Source: Chloroflexota bacterium
GTDB taxonomy: Bacteria > Chloroflexota > Anaerolineae > Anaerolineales > Villigracilaceae
Length of the DNA stretch: 64,000 nucleotides
Assembly (NCBI GenBank): GCA_016234555.1
Contig: JACRBJ010000068.1
Span: forward strand, 1-64,000
Reading direction: 5' to 3'
Part shown: piece by piece, positions 1-11,000 of the stretch
Numbering within the stretch: the first letter of the stretch is position 1
Layout of the letters: each line of letters begins with the position of its first letter
Notes under the pieces: model-generated
Told to the model about the DNA's origin: nothing
Databases searched by the model: none
The model's input: the letters and a program-made list of their open reading frames with translations, nothing else
Program-made: the position numbers and the translations under genes

Positions 1-55
1 GGGAAATCGGGAGCATGACCAGTTGATTTTCATTGAGTGGTTTGAATTTTGCCAT
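1..55 (-). pseudogene. N-terminus of a probable IS1182-type transposase, cut by the window edge
   Basis: An ATG at 53-55 (minus strand) preceded by GAGGA opens a reading frame that stays open to the left edge and gives 18 residues, MAKFKPLNENQLVMLPIS. This resembles, from memory, the KFKPYNQxQLxxLPP start of IS1182/ISNCY transposases. Only the first residues are visible, so completeness and family cannot be settled; it may be an intact gene continuing outside the window. Its position just beyond a gene cassette fits a mobile region. I did not identify terminal inverted repeats. Confidence 0.5.
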
Positions 56-117
56 CGGAGTCCTCTGGCGAATATAACCCTATGCCTTTGTGCTAGATTC
101 TCCCACTTTTTCGACAG

Positions 118-246
118 TTTCAACGGTTTGCGTTACCCGCGTGTGGGCGGAGCGTGGATTCGCTCTGAGTGCAGGAAAAGCTCAAAGCCAGAAAAAGCCT
201 AAAAATGCCGCCGACTCCCACACGTCTGGTGCACGCTTTGTTGGCT
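118..246 (-). other. Integron attC-like recombination site (site A)
   Basis: Read on the minus strand the site begins with AGCCAAC (R''-like, 246-240), then a GCGTGCACC box (236-228), a long variable stem containing the 8-bp pair CGTGTGGG (140-147)/CCCACACG (217-224), then GGTAACGC and GTTGAAA (R'-like). The outer boxes GCGTGCACC and GGTAACGC are near-complements with an extra base, as in attC L''/L' boxes. R'' and R' each depart from RYYYAAC/GTTRRRY at one position. The central part, with a run like TGGCTTTGAG...TTTTCCTGC...CCACGC, is shared with the sites at 13101-13222 and 13770-13938. It lies directly after the stop codon of the gene at 262-1599. Confidence 0.72.
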
Positions 247-1634
247 GGCGATTGACTTATTCTAATCTTGATTTTTAGGAATCAAACCAAATAAATCTTT
301 AATCAAAACTATCTTCTTATTCAACGATGGGTCTAATAAATTTAATAATGTTACAACAGCCCAAATAAATCCGCCAATTTTAGAATAATTCAGCAAATCC
401 CCTTGTAAATCAATAGAAATTTGGATAACGTACAAAACTGATAATGGCAATACGGCGATGAGTAATGTTCTGAATATGTTTGCGATTTGGTGAATTCTTT
501 GAGTTCTACTAACTTTACTTGGTTCATTTTTTTCTAATTGGTCCCAATTCCCTAGTGCTGTTAGTGTTAAATCTTTTGCAATGCGGCTGATAAGAAATTC
601 ACGGGTATCTTTTTTGGGGGTTATGACCCACTTTTGGAGAGAATAAAAAGATGCTGCAATTTGTTCATATGTCTGAGACGTCCATATATTTGTGGCAGTA
701 TGGGCAGTTTGTAAAGTTTTTGGTAAATCTTTGGAAGTCGCTGAGCCAATTTCATCTAATGTATTTAGGATATATTTTTTCGTTATTAAGTTGTCCCATT
801 TCTGAGGAAACTTTTCTACCGTGTACAGGATATTGAGTAAGCCATCTATTATTACAGAATCGGGGTACCTCGATTTTTTCTGTCTCATTTTCCAAAAATT
901 CAATAGCAGACTCCAACTTTCTGACACAATTACATTAAGCGCAAAACCAGTTAGGGAAAGTAGGGGTGAGATTTCTAAAAATACTTTGGAGGTATTAAGG
1001 TGGGATGAATAATTTTGGCTGATTATCATTATACAAATGACAGGCGTTGCAACTATTCCAAAGTAAAAAGGAATGTTCTCCATGTTTTTTGGTAATACCA
1101 GCGATACCTTGTCAATAATTGACATTAATATGTTCCAAATCAATTTGACAATCAAGTAAGCAAAAATATAACCGATAAAAAAAATAGGGTCGATTTGAAG
1201 ATTGTAAAACCAAGCCGATAAAAATGGTGTGCCAATTAGTATGGCAACTATACCCACCGAGCGGATAGCCGTTCTAAACTCATTTTGTATTATGGTTTGG
1301 ATATATATGATAGATAAACGGCTTTCATGAAATCGTATGTTAGGCGTAATCTGTGCTTTCGTGGCTGGGTTTATTGAGTCAATTTCTTTTAAAAAATGAA
1401 GGTATTTCCTCACATCGCTTAGGATTATCGTTTGAATACGTGCTTTGTAAGCCGCAGTTCCTGGAATTTTTGATACTACTTTTTCAGTAAAGCGTTTATT
1501 AAAGTCAGCATACCCCGATGATATTTGGCTACTAATTGTTTGCCATATCTGCGGCAAAGAGATTTTCTTTTTTGACAAGTCGGTTGTTTTATTTTTCATA
1601 TTCGATATTTTTTATTCTTTGCGAAGCCAGCCAA
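124..1634 (-). mobile_element. Lone integron gene cassette (membrane-protein gene plus attC)
   Basis: The minus-strand sequence just upstream of the gene is GTTGGCTGGC (1635-1626). It is the exact reverse complement of the first bases of site A (GCCAGCCAAC, + strand 240-249 as gttggctggc). This is expected if the cassette was excised and inserted between G and TT of its own R' box, since the attC end is then carried at the cassette head. The boundaries enclose one AT-rich ORF and one attC-like site. No integrase lies in the window, so this would be a single-attC element lacking integrase. Confidence 0.65.
262..1599 (-). CDS. Unknown polytopic membrane protein, cassette-borne
   Basis: A 445-residue protein I do not recognise. 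It has a basic N-terminal region (about 1-110), hydrophobic segments near 112-135, 142-165, 178-198 and 210-230, a soluble stretch of about 150 residues, and a hydrophobic pair near 385-435. No catalytic motif is evident. Its base composition is clearly more AT-rich than the flanking chromosome. It starts 27 nt inside a cassette boundary and ends 16 nt before an attC-like site, which is the usual layout of an integron cassette ORF. There is no good Shine-Dalgarno before the ATG; the AT-rich cassette head (AAGAATAAAAAATATC) may supply transcription. The function is unknown. Confidence 0.8.
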   Translation of the reverse strand: MKNKTTDLSKKKISLPQIWQTISSQISSGYADFNKRFTEKVVSKIPGTAAYKARIQTIILSDVRKYLHFLKEIDSINPATKAQITPNIRFHESRLSIIYIQTIIQNEFRTAIRSVGIVAILIGTPFLSAWFYNLQIDPIFFIGYIFAYLIVKLIWNILMSIIDKVSLVLPKNMENIPFYFGIVATPVICIMIISQNYSSHLNTSKVFLEISPLLSLTGFALNVIVSESWSLLLNFWKMRQKKSRYPDSVIIDGLLNILYTVEKFPQKWDNLITKKYILNTLDEIGSATSKDLPKTLQTAHTATNIWTSQTYEQIAASFYSLQKWVITPKKDTREFLISRIAKDLTLTALGNWDQLEKNEPSKVSRTQRIHQIANIFRTLLIAVLPLSVLYVIQISIDLQGDLLNYSKIGGFIWAVVTLLNLLDPSLNKKIVLIKDLFGLIPKNQD

Positions 1635-1638
1635 CTAT

Positions 1639-1750
1639 GTTTTATACAGACTCGTGCTGTAAAATGTCCCTGTGCGGGGTGTTATACAGCATCGCGCTGT
1701 ATAACACCCTATATCTTACAGGGAATTATACCCTTCCGTATTGTAAAACA
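1639..1750. repeat. Nested hairpin element next to the cassette
   Basis: Two related copies of TTATACAG-N6-GCTGTA lie at 1642-1661 and 1683-1702. The second forms a perfect 14-bp inverted repeat, GGGTGTTATACAGC (1677-1690) against 1696-1709, with a 5-nt loop. It is bracketed by TCCCTG/CAGGGA (1667-1672/1719-1724) and by GTTTTA/TAAAAC further out. The nested symmetry suggests a folded RNA, a miniature element or a strong terminator. It lies outside the cassette boundary. Confidence 0.55.
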
Positions 1751-2011
1751 ACAGGCGTACAAAGCGCATACGGCGAATGATGCGAAAAACAAATTCGCGC
1801 TGATTAGCGTAGATTAGCGGATGACGTTCGCGTTATTGGAAGTCTCCACGTTTTGGCGCGGTGTTACCAAAGGGTTTGTACGGTGGAGAGATGGGGAACA
1901 AACATGACTAACCCCGAATTTAATCTGGACGCACGCGAAGCGAAACGCTGATTTCGCTAATGAGGTGAAGAAAAATCCGCGTTTTCAGCGTGAATCAGCG
2001 TCCCAAATGCC
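1751..2011. other. Non-coding stretch with short repeated words
   Basis: I see no gene here. The segment 1790-1830 contains overlapping words (GCGCTGATTA, GCGTAGATTA, GCGGA) and 1980-2005 contains GCGTGAATCAGCGT. These resemble the GCTAATTCACGCGAATTC-type words at 42463-42530. The stretch is probably degenerate repeat debris. Confidence 0.4.
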
Positions 2012-2055
2012 TTTAAAAACAAACTCACCCGAGAAACCTTAATTTCTGGGTGAGT
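2012..2055 (-). terminator. Rho-independent terminator of the giant repeat protein gene
   Basis: On the minus strand the hairpin ACTCACCC-AGAAA/TTTCT-GGGTGAGT (arms 2043-2055 and 2023-2036) is followed by TTTGTTTTTAAA. It sits 30 nt after the stop codon of the gene at 2085-11279. Confidence 0.75.
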
Positions 2056-2084
2056 CATGTCAATCCTTTGATGCTGATCCGTAA

Positions 2085-5000
2085 TCAACCCGCCCTGAAC
2101 ATCACCTGTACGGAAATGTTCTTCGTGACGTTGGTAGTCCCATCCGAAACCTGGATGATGAGTTCGTAGATATTGTCCAGGTTGGAGTCGGTTGGCGTCT
2201 CGAAGTCAGGCGCGGTGGCGAAGGTCAGTTCGCCTGTGGCGCTGACGATGGAGAATTTCGCCGTGTCTGCGCCGCCGATGATGGAGTAGGTGAGAGGCTG
2301 GGCGGGACGGTCTGCGTCGGTGGCTGTGAGCGTTGCAATCGTGGTCGTGTTCTCGGGGATCGAGAATTTGTCGGGCAAGATCACCACAGGCGCGTTGTCG
2401 TTAACGGGAAGAACCGTCACGGTAAGTTCCTTTGTGAGGTTGAACGCCCCGTCGGAGACTTGAATCATCAGGTTGTAGACGTTATCGCCTCCCGCGTCGT
2501 TTGGCGCTTCAAAATCTCGTGCTGTGACGAAGTCCAATGCTCCCGTGGAGGGGTTGATGGTGAACAGCATCGCATCCGCCCCGCTGACGATGGAGAAGGT
2601 CAAGGGTTGGGCGGGCAGGTCGGCGTCGGTGGCGATGACCGTGGTCACGACTGTAGTGTTTTCGGGGATCGAGAAACTCGCAGGCGATGTGATGACGGGC
2701 ATGTTGTCATTGACCGGGGTGACTGTCACGACCACGTCCTGCGAAACTGTCAATGTGCCGTCGGATGCCTGCACGGTGACGTTGTAGACATTGTTCGTGC
2801 CGGCGTCTTTTGGCGCCTCGTAATCGGCCGCGCTGACGAAGGTCAACTCACCCGTGGATGGGTTGACGGTGAAGAGGGTTGAATCCGCGCCGCCGGCAAT
2901 GGAATAGGTCAGGGGTTGTGGTGGCAGGTCTGCGTCTGTGGCGGTGACGGTGGTCACAACTGGATTGTTCTCTGCAACCGAGGGATTTGCAATCGACGTG
3001 ATGACGGGCGCGTTGTCGTTGACGGGGACAATTGTGACCGTGACATCCTGAACGCCGACCAGTTCCCCGTCCGAGGCCTGCACGGTGATGTTGTAGGCGT
3101 TGTCCGCCCCGGCGTCAGAAGGGAGGTCAAAGTCAGGCGCGGAGACGAAGGTCAACTCTCCCGTCGAAGAATTGATGGCGAAGCGGGCTGCGTCCGCGCC
3201 GCCGACGATGGAATAGGTCAAAGGCTGGGAAGGGATGTCCGCATCCGTAGCGGTGACGTTGAGCACTGCCGTGGTGTTTTCAGAAACAGAAATGGCGTTG
3301 CCCGACGTGACGACTGGACTGTTGTCGTTGGCGGAGTTGACCGTGACGGTGACTTCCTGCGCCGCCGTTGCTGTTCCGTCCGAGACCTGAACTGTCAGGT
3401 TGTAGATGTTGTCCCGACCGGCGTCGGCTGGGGCTTCGTAATCTGGCTTGGCGGCAAAGACCAGCTCTCCCGTGGACGGATTGATGCTGAAAAGTCCCGC
3501 ATCTGCGCCGCTGCTGATCGAGTAGGTCAGGGCTTGCGTGGGGATGTCCGCATCTGTTGCCGTGACGTTGAGCGCCGCAAGGTTGTTCTCCGCGACCGAA
3601 ACTGTGCTGCTGGAAGTGATCCCCGGGCTGGTGTTGACACTGATCGCCAGCGGGGCAATCCTTTGGGTTGCCGTTGCATCGTCGAGTTGATAGCGGTAGA
3701 CCAACCCATAATTTTCCGCGCCGCCGTAGGCTGTCATGCCGTATACCCCACCGTCGATAAGCAATGGCGTCCGCATGGGAGTTGCGCCAATCGCACCGCC
3801 TTTGAATTCGTGCAGTTGCGTAAAGCCCGTCCCGTCGAGGTTCATCCGGTAGAGAACGCCGTATTCATTGCCTCCCCAGGCATCATCGCCGTGGGTCGTG
3901 CCGTACAGCGTCACGCCGTCGGATGAAAGAACCACGCTTCCGTTTGGCTTGCCGCTGTCGTTTTCTCCACCCGCAAACTTGTGCAGGACGGAGTATGTCC
4001 TGTTCGTGATGTCGTATTTGAAAACCGTGCCGAGGTCGGAAAGATTGACGCCGTATTCTCCCAGCGTTGTGCCGTAAAGTGTGTGGTTGCCATCGAAGAC
4101 AAGCGTGTCGTAGGGGTACTTGCCCTGTGAGCCTCCATCGAAATGATGCAGGGTCTCAAAAGCCGAGCCATCGGGTTTGATGCGGAACAATGTACCCATG
4201 TTGTTTCTTCCGCCGAGCCAGGTTGTCCCATAGAGATAACCATCGTTGGCGGTGGTCAACGTTCCGAGCGGGGCGTTGCCGTCGCTGCTGTTTGCGGCAA
4301 AGCGATACAACTGTGTATAGACTTCGGTGGTCGTGTTGTAACTGTAGATGGTTCCCGTGCCATTGCCGCCCCAGCGGGTCAGCCCGTACAAAACGTCGCC
4401 GACCAAAATCGGGGAGGTCGATCCGCCGAAGCCATCGCCGGGTTCGCCAAAGGCATGCAGGACGCGGAATCCGCTGCCGTCTAGATTTATCTCGTAGATG
4501 ACGCCGCCGCCCTCGCCGTGCGGTCCGCCGTAGACTGTGCTGCCGTAGATCGTGTTCCCCAACATGGCGAGTCCACTCCAGGGCTTCCAGCCGTCGTTTG
4601 CCCCGCCTGCAAATTCATGCAAGACCGTGAAGCCTGTCCCATCCATATTCATGCGGAATAGATTGCCCTTGTTGTCAGGGTTGGTCGGGGGCACATCGTA
4701 GGGCGGACCCCCGTAGGTGGTTGTGCCGTAGAAAACTCCGTTATATGCGACAAGCGTTCCGTACGGGACGCGCCCATTGTTCGACTGACCGCCAAACTGA
4801 TGCAGGACTGTGAATTGTGAAGGTGCGGCGGCTGCCGCAGTGGTTTCCGGTGTGGGAATTGGTGTGGGCTCGGGGGGAGCGGCAAGAGCGGTTGTTGTCA
4901 TTTTGGCGGCGGAATTTCCCGGCAGGGAATAGGTCACAGTCAGTTCGGGTTGTCCCGAATCTGCATTCCCTGAGAAGAATCTGTCGTAGTCCGCATCCAG

Positions 5001-8000
5001 ATCGTCGTTGTCGTCCTTGCTGAATAGCAGGCGGAATTGAGTTACGCCATACCTGTTGATTGAGCCAAGGTTGACGCTGCTCAGGCTGGCGACGCGCCAG
5101 TCGCTGTCGGTTGCGAGGAATTTATCCTGTGTGGAGCCGACTTCGGCGGTGGCGGAAAAGTCCTCCACATTCAGCGTGGCGCTGTTGCTGAAAGCCCCAT
5201 TGCGGATTTCCAAAAGCAGGTCGCCGTGTGTACCGAGTGGGTCGCTGCCAACGACTCCCTGCTTCCTGATCTTGAGTTGCGCCGAGGCGAGAATTGCATT
5301 GTCGGGGATGGAATTGGTATCGAAGGATAGAATGGAGCGGTACTGGCGGTCCCTGGCATCGTCACCGACGAAAATGGCGTTGGAGACCTTTTCGAGCGTA
5401 CCTCCCTGATTTGTGTTCTCGCCCGATTCGAGAATCCAGCCGTCCTGCGTTCCCACCGATTTGAAGGCCAGGATGTTTGTGGAGGCAGGCGTCCCGATGT
5501 CGTAACGCGCCAGATAGCCATTGTCCCAACTTACGCCATTTACACTGCTGTGTCCACCGACAAGGATTTTCCCGTCCGCCTGTTGAAGGATTGTGGTTGC
5601 GGTTGAGTTAATGCTTCCGAGGCGGGTGATGGCTTTTCCGTTTGTGCCGAATGAAGTATCCAACGAGCCGTCAGGGTTGTAGCGGACAAGCAGAAAGCCC
5701 TTGTATTCCGGAGCGGGAATGCTTCCGACCACAAGGATTTTTCCGTCAGCCTGAACGACAAGATCGTTGGCTTCTTCCGTACTGCCGAAGTCGGTTGTCA
5801 CGATCCCGGTTCCACCGAGAGTGGCGTCCAAAACACCATTGGTGTTGTATCGCGCCAGTATCAGGTTATCGTTGGAGGTTCCCACGACGACGATTTTGCC
5901 ATCCGCCTGCAGGGCAAGCGCTCCAACGTTGGTCTGAAAGTTTGGAATGAGAGTACTTACCGTTCCGTTGCCATTTGCGCCAAAGCCGGTCCGATCGAGC
6001 AAGCCATCCTGGTTGAGACGGACAAGGATGAGATCTGTTTTCCCGTCATTGTCCATCATGTCTCCCGAGATGACGATTTTTCCGTCATTCTGGATTGCAA
6101 CTGCCGCACCGCCGGCATAGCGGTAGTTGGGGATGGTATCGATGATATTGAATCCGTTCCCCACAAAGGTGTTATCCACTTGACCATTGCTCGTAAAGCG
6201 GGCAACGAAGACTTCAGTATAGTTTGCCTGACCCTGTGTGTCGTTTCCGACCAGAACGATTTTCCCATCCGTCTGAATTGCGGCATCAGTGATATATGTG
6301 TGGTGATCGTTCATATTCAAACTATTCGACCCGTTTATTCCAAAAGTGGCATCAAGAGTACCATTATTGTTGTAACGGGCAACAGCAACCTGCCCCGACC
6401 CTGCGCCAAGGACAATTTTCCCATCCGCCTGAATCTCAATGGTGGTGGGACTAAAGGATGCGATTTCTATGGGCGTAATGCCGTTCGTCCCGAAGGAGGT
6501 GTCCAGGATCCCATTCTGGGTGTAACGGGCGAGGACTTTCCTGTAGGTGTAGTCGTTGATGTCATCGTTGACCTTGATGCTTTCAAGCACCACAATCCTG
6601 CCATCGGGCTGTAACCCAATGCCCAGCACGAAATTTGGACGGTTGTCGAATTTCGTCGAGATGACGCCATTTGTGCCAAACGTCAAATCCAGCATTTCGC
6701 CTGTGGGAACATTTGAGTCGGTAATGGTGATGACAAATTCAAGCGGAGTGCCTAAATCGCTGTCGTACACTCCAAGCATGAAGTTGTAGACATGATCCGC
6801 GCCCGCGTCGTTCGGCGCGCTGTAAATTGGCGGGGTGATGAAGGATAGCTTCCCGGTTGCCGAATCGAAGCTGAGCAGTTGCCCATCCACCCCGCCAATT
6901 TCATATTGTAAGGATGGGGCTGGCAGGTCGGCATCGGTTACGGTGATGGTGGCGATATCGGTTGTGTTCTCAGGCACGCTGATGTTTGTCCCGGCGCTGG
7001 AGGTGACGACCGGCGCGAACTCGTTGACCGGAGTGACCGTCACGGAAACCTCCTGCGTCGAGGTCAGGCTTCCGTCCGAGACTTGAACCGTCACGTGGTA
7101 GACCGTGCCAGATGGAATGGCTTCAAAGTCGGGCGCGGTGACGAAGCTCAGGATGCCTGTGCCGGCGTTGATGGAAAACTTGCCGGCATCCGCTCCTGAA
7201 AGCGAATAGGTGAGGAGTTGCCCGTCGGGATCCAGGGCAGTAACGCGGGCGACAGCCGTTGTGTTTTCCGGAGCACTGACCGAAAGTGATGCGCCGCCAA
7301 AAATAACGGGTGCCTGGTTTGTCCCGCCTCCGCCGCCAGTCGAATACGTGACGACCAACTGGGGCAGGTCGCTGGTGGAATTGCCGGAGAAGAACTTGGC
7401 ATAGTCCGCGCTCATGTCGTCGTTGTCGTCCTTGCTGAAGAGCAGGCGGAATTGAGTGACGCCATATTTGTTGAGCAGTGCCAGGTTGGCGTTGCCCAGG
7501 CTGGCGGTGTACCAGCCGCTGTCGGCTGCGGTGAATTTATCCTGCGAGGACCCACTGTCGGCGGCGGCGGAAAAGTCGCCCAAACTCAACGCGATGTCGT
7601 TGTTAAATGTCCCGTTGCGAATTTCCAACAGCAGGTTGCCGTGCGTGCCGAACGGGTCTGTGCCGGTGACGCCCTGCTTCCTGACTTTGACCTGCGCCGA
7701 AACGATGGTCGCGTTGTCGGGGATGGAATCTGTATTGAAGGAAAGGATGCTGCGATACTGGCGGTCTTTGGCGTCGTCGCCCGCGTAAACGACGTTGGAG
7801 ATTTTGTCGAGCGAGCCGCCGATGGCGCTAAATTCTCCCGATTCGAGAATCCAGCCGTCGTAGGCGCCCACCGAGTTGAAGCTGAGGGAGGCGGTCGGTC
7901 CGCCGGAAGTGGTCGTCCCGGTGTTGTATCTTGCCAGGATGGCGTTCTCCCCGCTGTTCCCGCTGACGACGACCTTGCCGTCATACTGCTGGACGATCCC

Positions 8001-11000
8001 TGTGATGGCGTCGTTGGTGTTCCCCAGGTCGGTGACCAACTTGCCGCCCGTGCCGAAGGAGGTGTCCAGCGAGCCGTCGCCGTTGTAGCGGACGAGGAGG
8101 AAGTCGCTCGCGCCCGCGCTGGAAGTTGTTCCCGCGACGATGATTTTGCCGCTAGCTTGAATCACCAGGCTGGCAGTTGACTCTTCCGCGCCGAAGTCGG
8201 TGACCACGATTCCCGTTCCGCCGAAGGTGGTGTCCAATGTGCTGTCGCTATTGAAACGCGCCAGAGCCAGGTTCTGCGGGGTTTCCCAATCCGCGCCGAG
8301 GACGTATCCCGCTACAACGATCTTGCCGTCTGGTTGGAGGGCAAGCGCCCCATTACCGTTCTGGAAGCGATTGAGCGGGGCTGTTGCAACTCCCTTTCCA
8401 GAGCCGAAAGTGGATCTGTCGAGGCGAAAATCCGGGTTGAGGCGGGCAAGCGAAATGTACTGATAGTTATCGCAACAGCTCACCATATCGCCAGACACGA
8501 CGATTTTGTTATCTGGCTGGAGGACGACCGCCTTGCCGTAGTTATATTGGCTGCCGAAAGTCCCCCAATCCAGTGGGTTAATTGCGTCCCGTGTGCCATC
8601 GCTGTTGAAACGAACAACCTCGATCTCAATGTGGTTTCCAATGCTATAACTCCCAGCCATCACTATTTTTCCGTCCGGTTGGATTGTGGCATCTTCGACG
8701 AAATAGGAAATGTCGGTGCTGATATTAACGGGATCAAGGGCTGCCAATCCATTTGCCCCAAAGGAGGTGTCCAATGTGCCATTGCTGTTATAGCGGACGG
8801 CGGCAAAATTTTTCTGTAACCCTGCCACGACAAGCTTCCCATCCGGTTGAAGCGCGAGCGCTTTCCCTGAAAATGAAGGGAATGTGTTGGCGACGATTCC
8901 GTTTGTGCCGAAGGAGGTGTCCGTAGAGCCGTTGGAATTGTAACGGGCGACGACCCTCGTCGATTGCATATCGCCGAGGACGACGATTTTGCCGTCAGGC
9001 TGCAAAACGATGTCGCGCGTGGAACTGGTCAGCCCGTTGAATTTTGTCGCCGCCACGCCGCTTGTGCCGAAGGTTGTGTCGAGCGGTGAAGCCGGCGGTG
9101 GGTTGGGTGGGAGAATGCTGATGACCAATTCCTGCGAATCGGTCAACGTCCCGTCGGATGCCTGCACCGTGACGTTGTAGATGTGGTCCAAACCCGCGTC
9201 GTTCGGCGCGCTGTAGCTGGGTGCGGTTACGAAGGAGAGTGTCCCAACTGACGGGTTGATACTGAACAGCGCCGCATCCGCCCCGCCCGAAATCGAGTAG
9301 GCGAGGGTTTGTCCGTCCGGGTCGGTGGCGGTGACGGTGGTTACGGCGGTTGTGTTTTCGGGGAGGCTGATGTCAGCCGTCCCCCCGCCGCCGTTGGAGG
9401 TTATGGCGGGCGGCTGGTTGGTTGGTCCCGGTCCCGCAGTGGAGTAGGTGAGAACCAGCTTGGGATGGTCATTGTCGGAATTCCCTGTGAACAACTTGAA
9501 GTAGTCCGCATCCTGGTCGTCGTTGTCGTCCTTGCTGAAAAGCACACGGAACTGGGTGACGCCAGCTTTGTTGATTAAGCCGAGGTTGGCATTGCTCAGC
9601 GTGGCGGTGTGCACAAAGTTGGCATCGGCTCCCGAAAATGTGTCCTGTGTGGAGCCGCTGCTGGCAGGCGCGGCAAAATCCTCCAGTGTCAGCGCGATGT
9701 CGTTGTTGAACGTCCCGTTGCGGATTTCCAGCAGCAGGGCGCCGTGCGTGTTAACAGGGTTGGTCCCAACGTACGACTGCCTTTTGATCTTCACCTGCGC
9801 CGAAGTGATGGTTGCATTGTCGGGAATGGAATCGGTGTTGAACGAAAGGATGCCGCGGTATTGGCGGTCCTTGGCGTCATCGCCTACATACATGAGGTTG
9901 GATTTCTTTTCGAGCGTGCCGCCCTTGTTGCTGTTTTCCAGGAATTCGAGAATCCAGCCGTCGTATGCGCCCACCGAGTCGAAGGTGAGGGTGGTGGGAG
10001 TCATGGACAGTCCGGTATCGTACCGCGCGAGAATGCCGTCTGTGCCTTTGCTCCCTATGACTATGGCTTTGCCATCCGCCTGCAGGGCAATTCCCCGTGC
10101 GAAATCGGCGGTGTTGCCAAAGTCTGTGGTGACCTTTCCGTTTGTGCCGAAGGAGGTATCCGGCGAGCCATCACTGTTGTAGCGGACAAGCAGGAAGTCG
10201 CTGGTATCCAGGCTGGAGGTCTTTCCCTCCACAAGAATTTTTCCGTCCGGCTGGATGACAAAGTCATCCAGCAATTCGTCCGCCCCGAAGTCGGTGTCTA
10301 CGATGCCGGTCCCGCCGAAGGAGGTGTCCAGCGTGCCATTGGCGTGGTAGCGAACCAAAGTTGGGTTGCCGCTGGTGAAGTTGTTGCCAGCCACCACGAT
10401 CTTGCCATCGGACTGAAGGGCAAGGGCTCCGCTGCCGTTCTGGAAATCCAATCGGGTGATTACGGTCCCGCTGCCATTTCCGAAAGTGGATTTGTCAAGC
10501 GAACCATCCGGGTTAAGCCGCGCAAGGGAGATCTGGTTTTTGCCGTCATCGTCCTGCATGTTTCCTGAGATGAGTATCTTACCGTCAGGCTGAATAACAA
10601 CCGCCTTGGCGTAATTGAAGCGGCTGTTTGTAAAACTTATCATGTTGTTGCCGATGTCTTTTGTGCCGTCACTGTTGAAGCGGGCAAACGAAAAGTCGGC
10701 GTAGTTGGATTGCCCGGCTGTGTAATCTCCGACGAGGACGATTTTGCCATCGGCTTGAACTGTCATGTCGGCGAGGGATTGATGGAATTCGTTGTACGAC
10801 CAATCGTAGACCCCCAATCCATTTGTGCCGAAGGAGGTGTCCAGCGTGCCGTTGCTGTTGTAGCGGGCAACCGCAAAATAACCCCTCCAATTTGTTCCTC
10901 CAACGATCAGTTTTCCATCCGGCTGGAGCGCGATCTTCGACGCGTTAAACAGCTCGATTTCAATCGGCATGCTTCCATTGACGCCGAAGGAAGTATCCAG

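Noticed and set aside
2916..3926. Long open frame on the + strand (336 residues)
   Set aside because: It lies antisense to the cadherin-repeat gene, is rich in Arg/Gly/Val/Asp from repeat codons, and has no start signal or family. It is a shadow.
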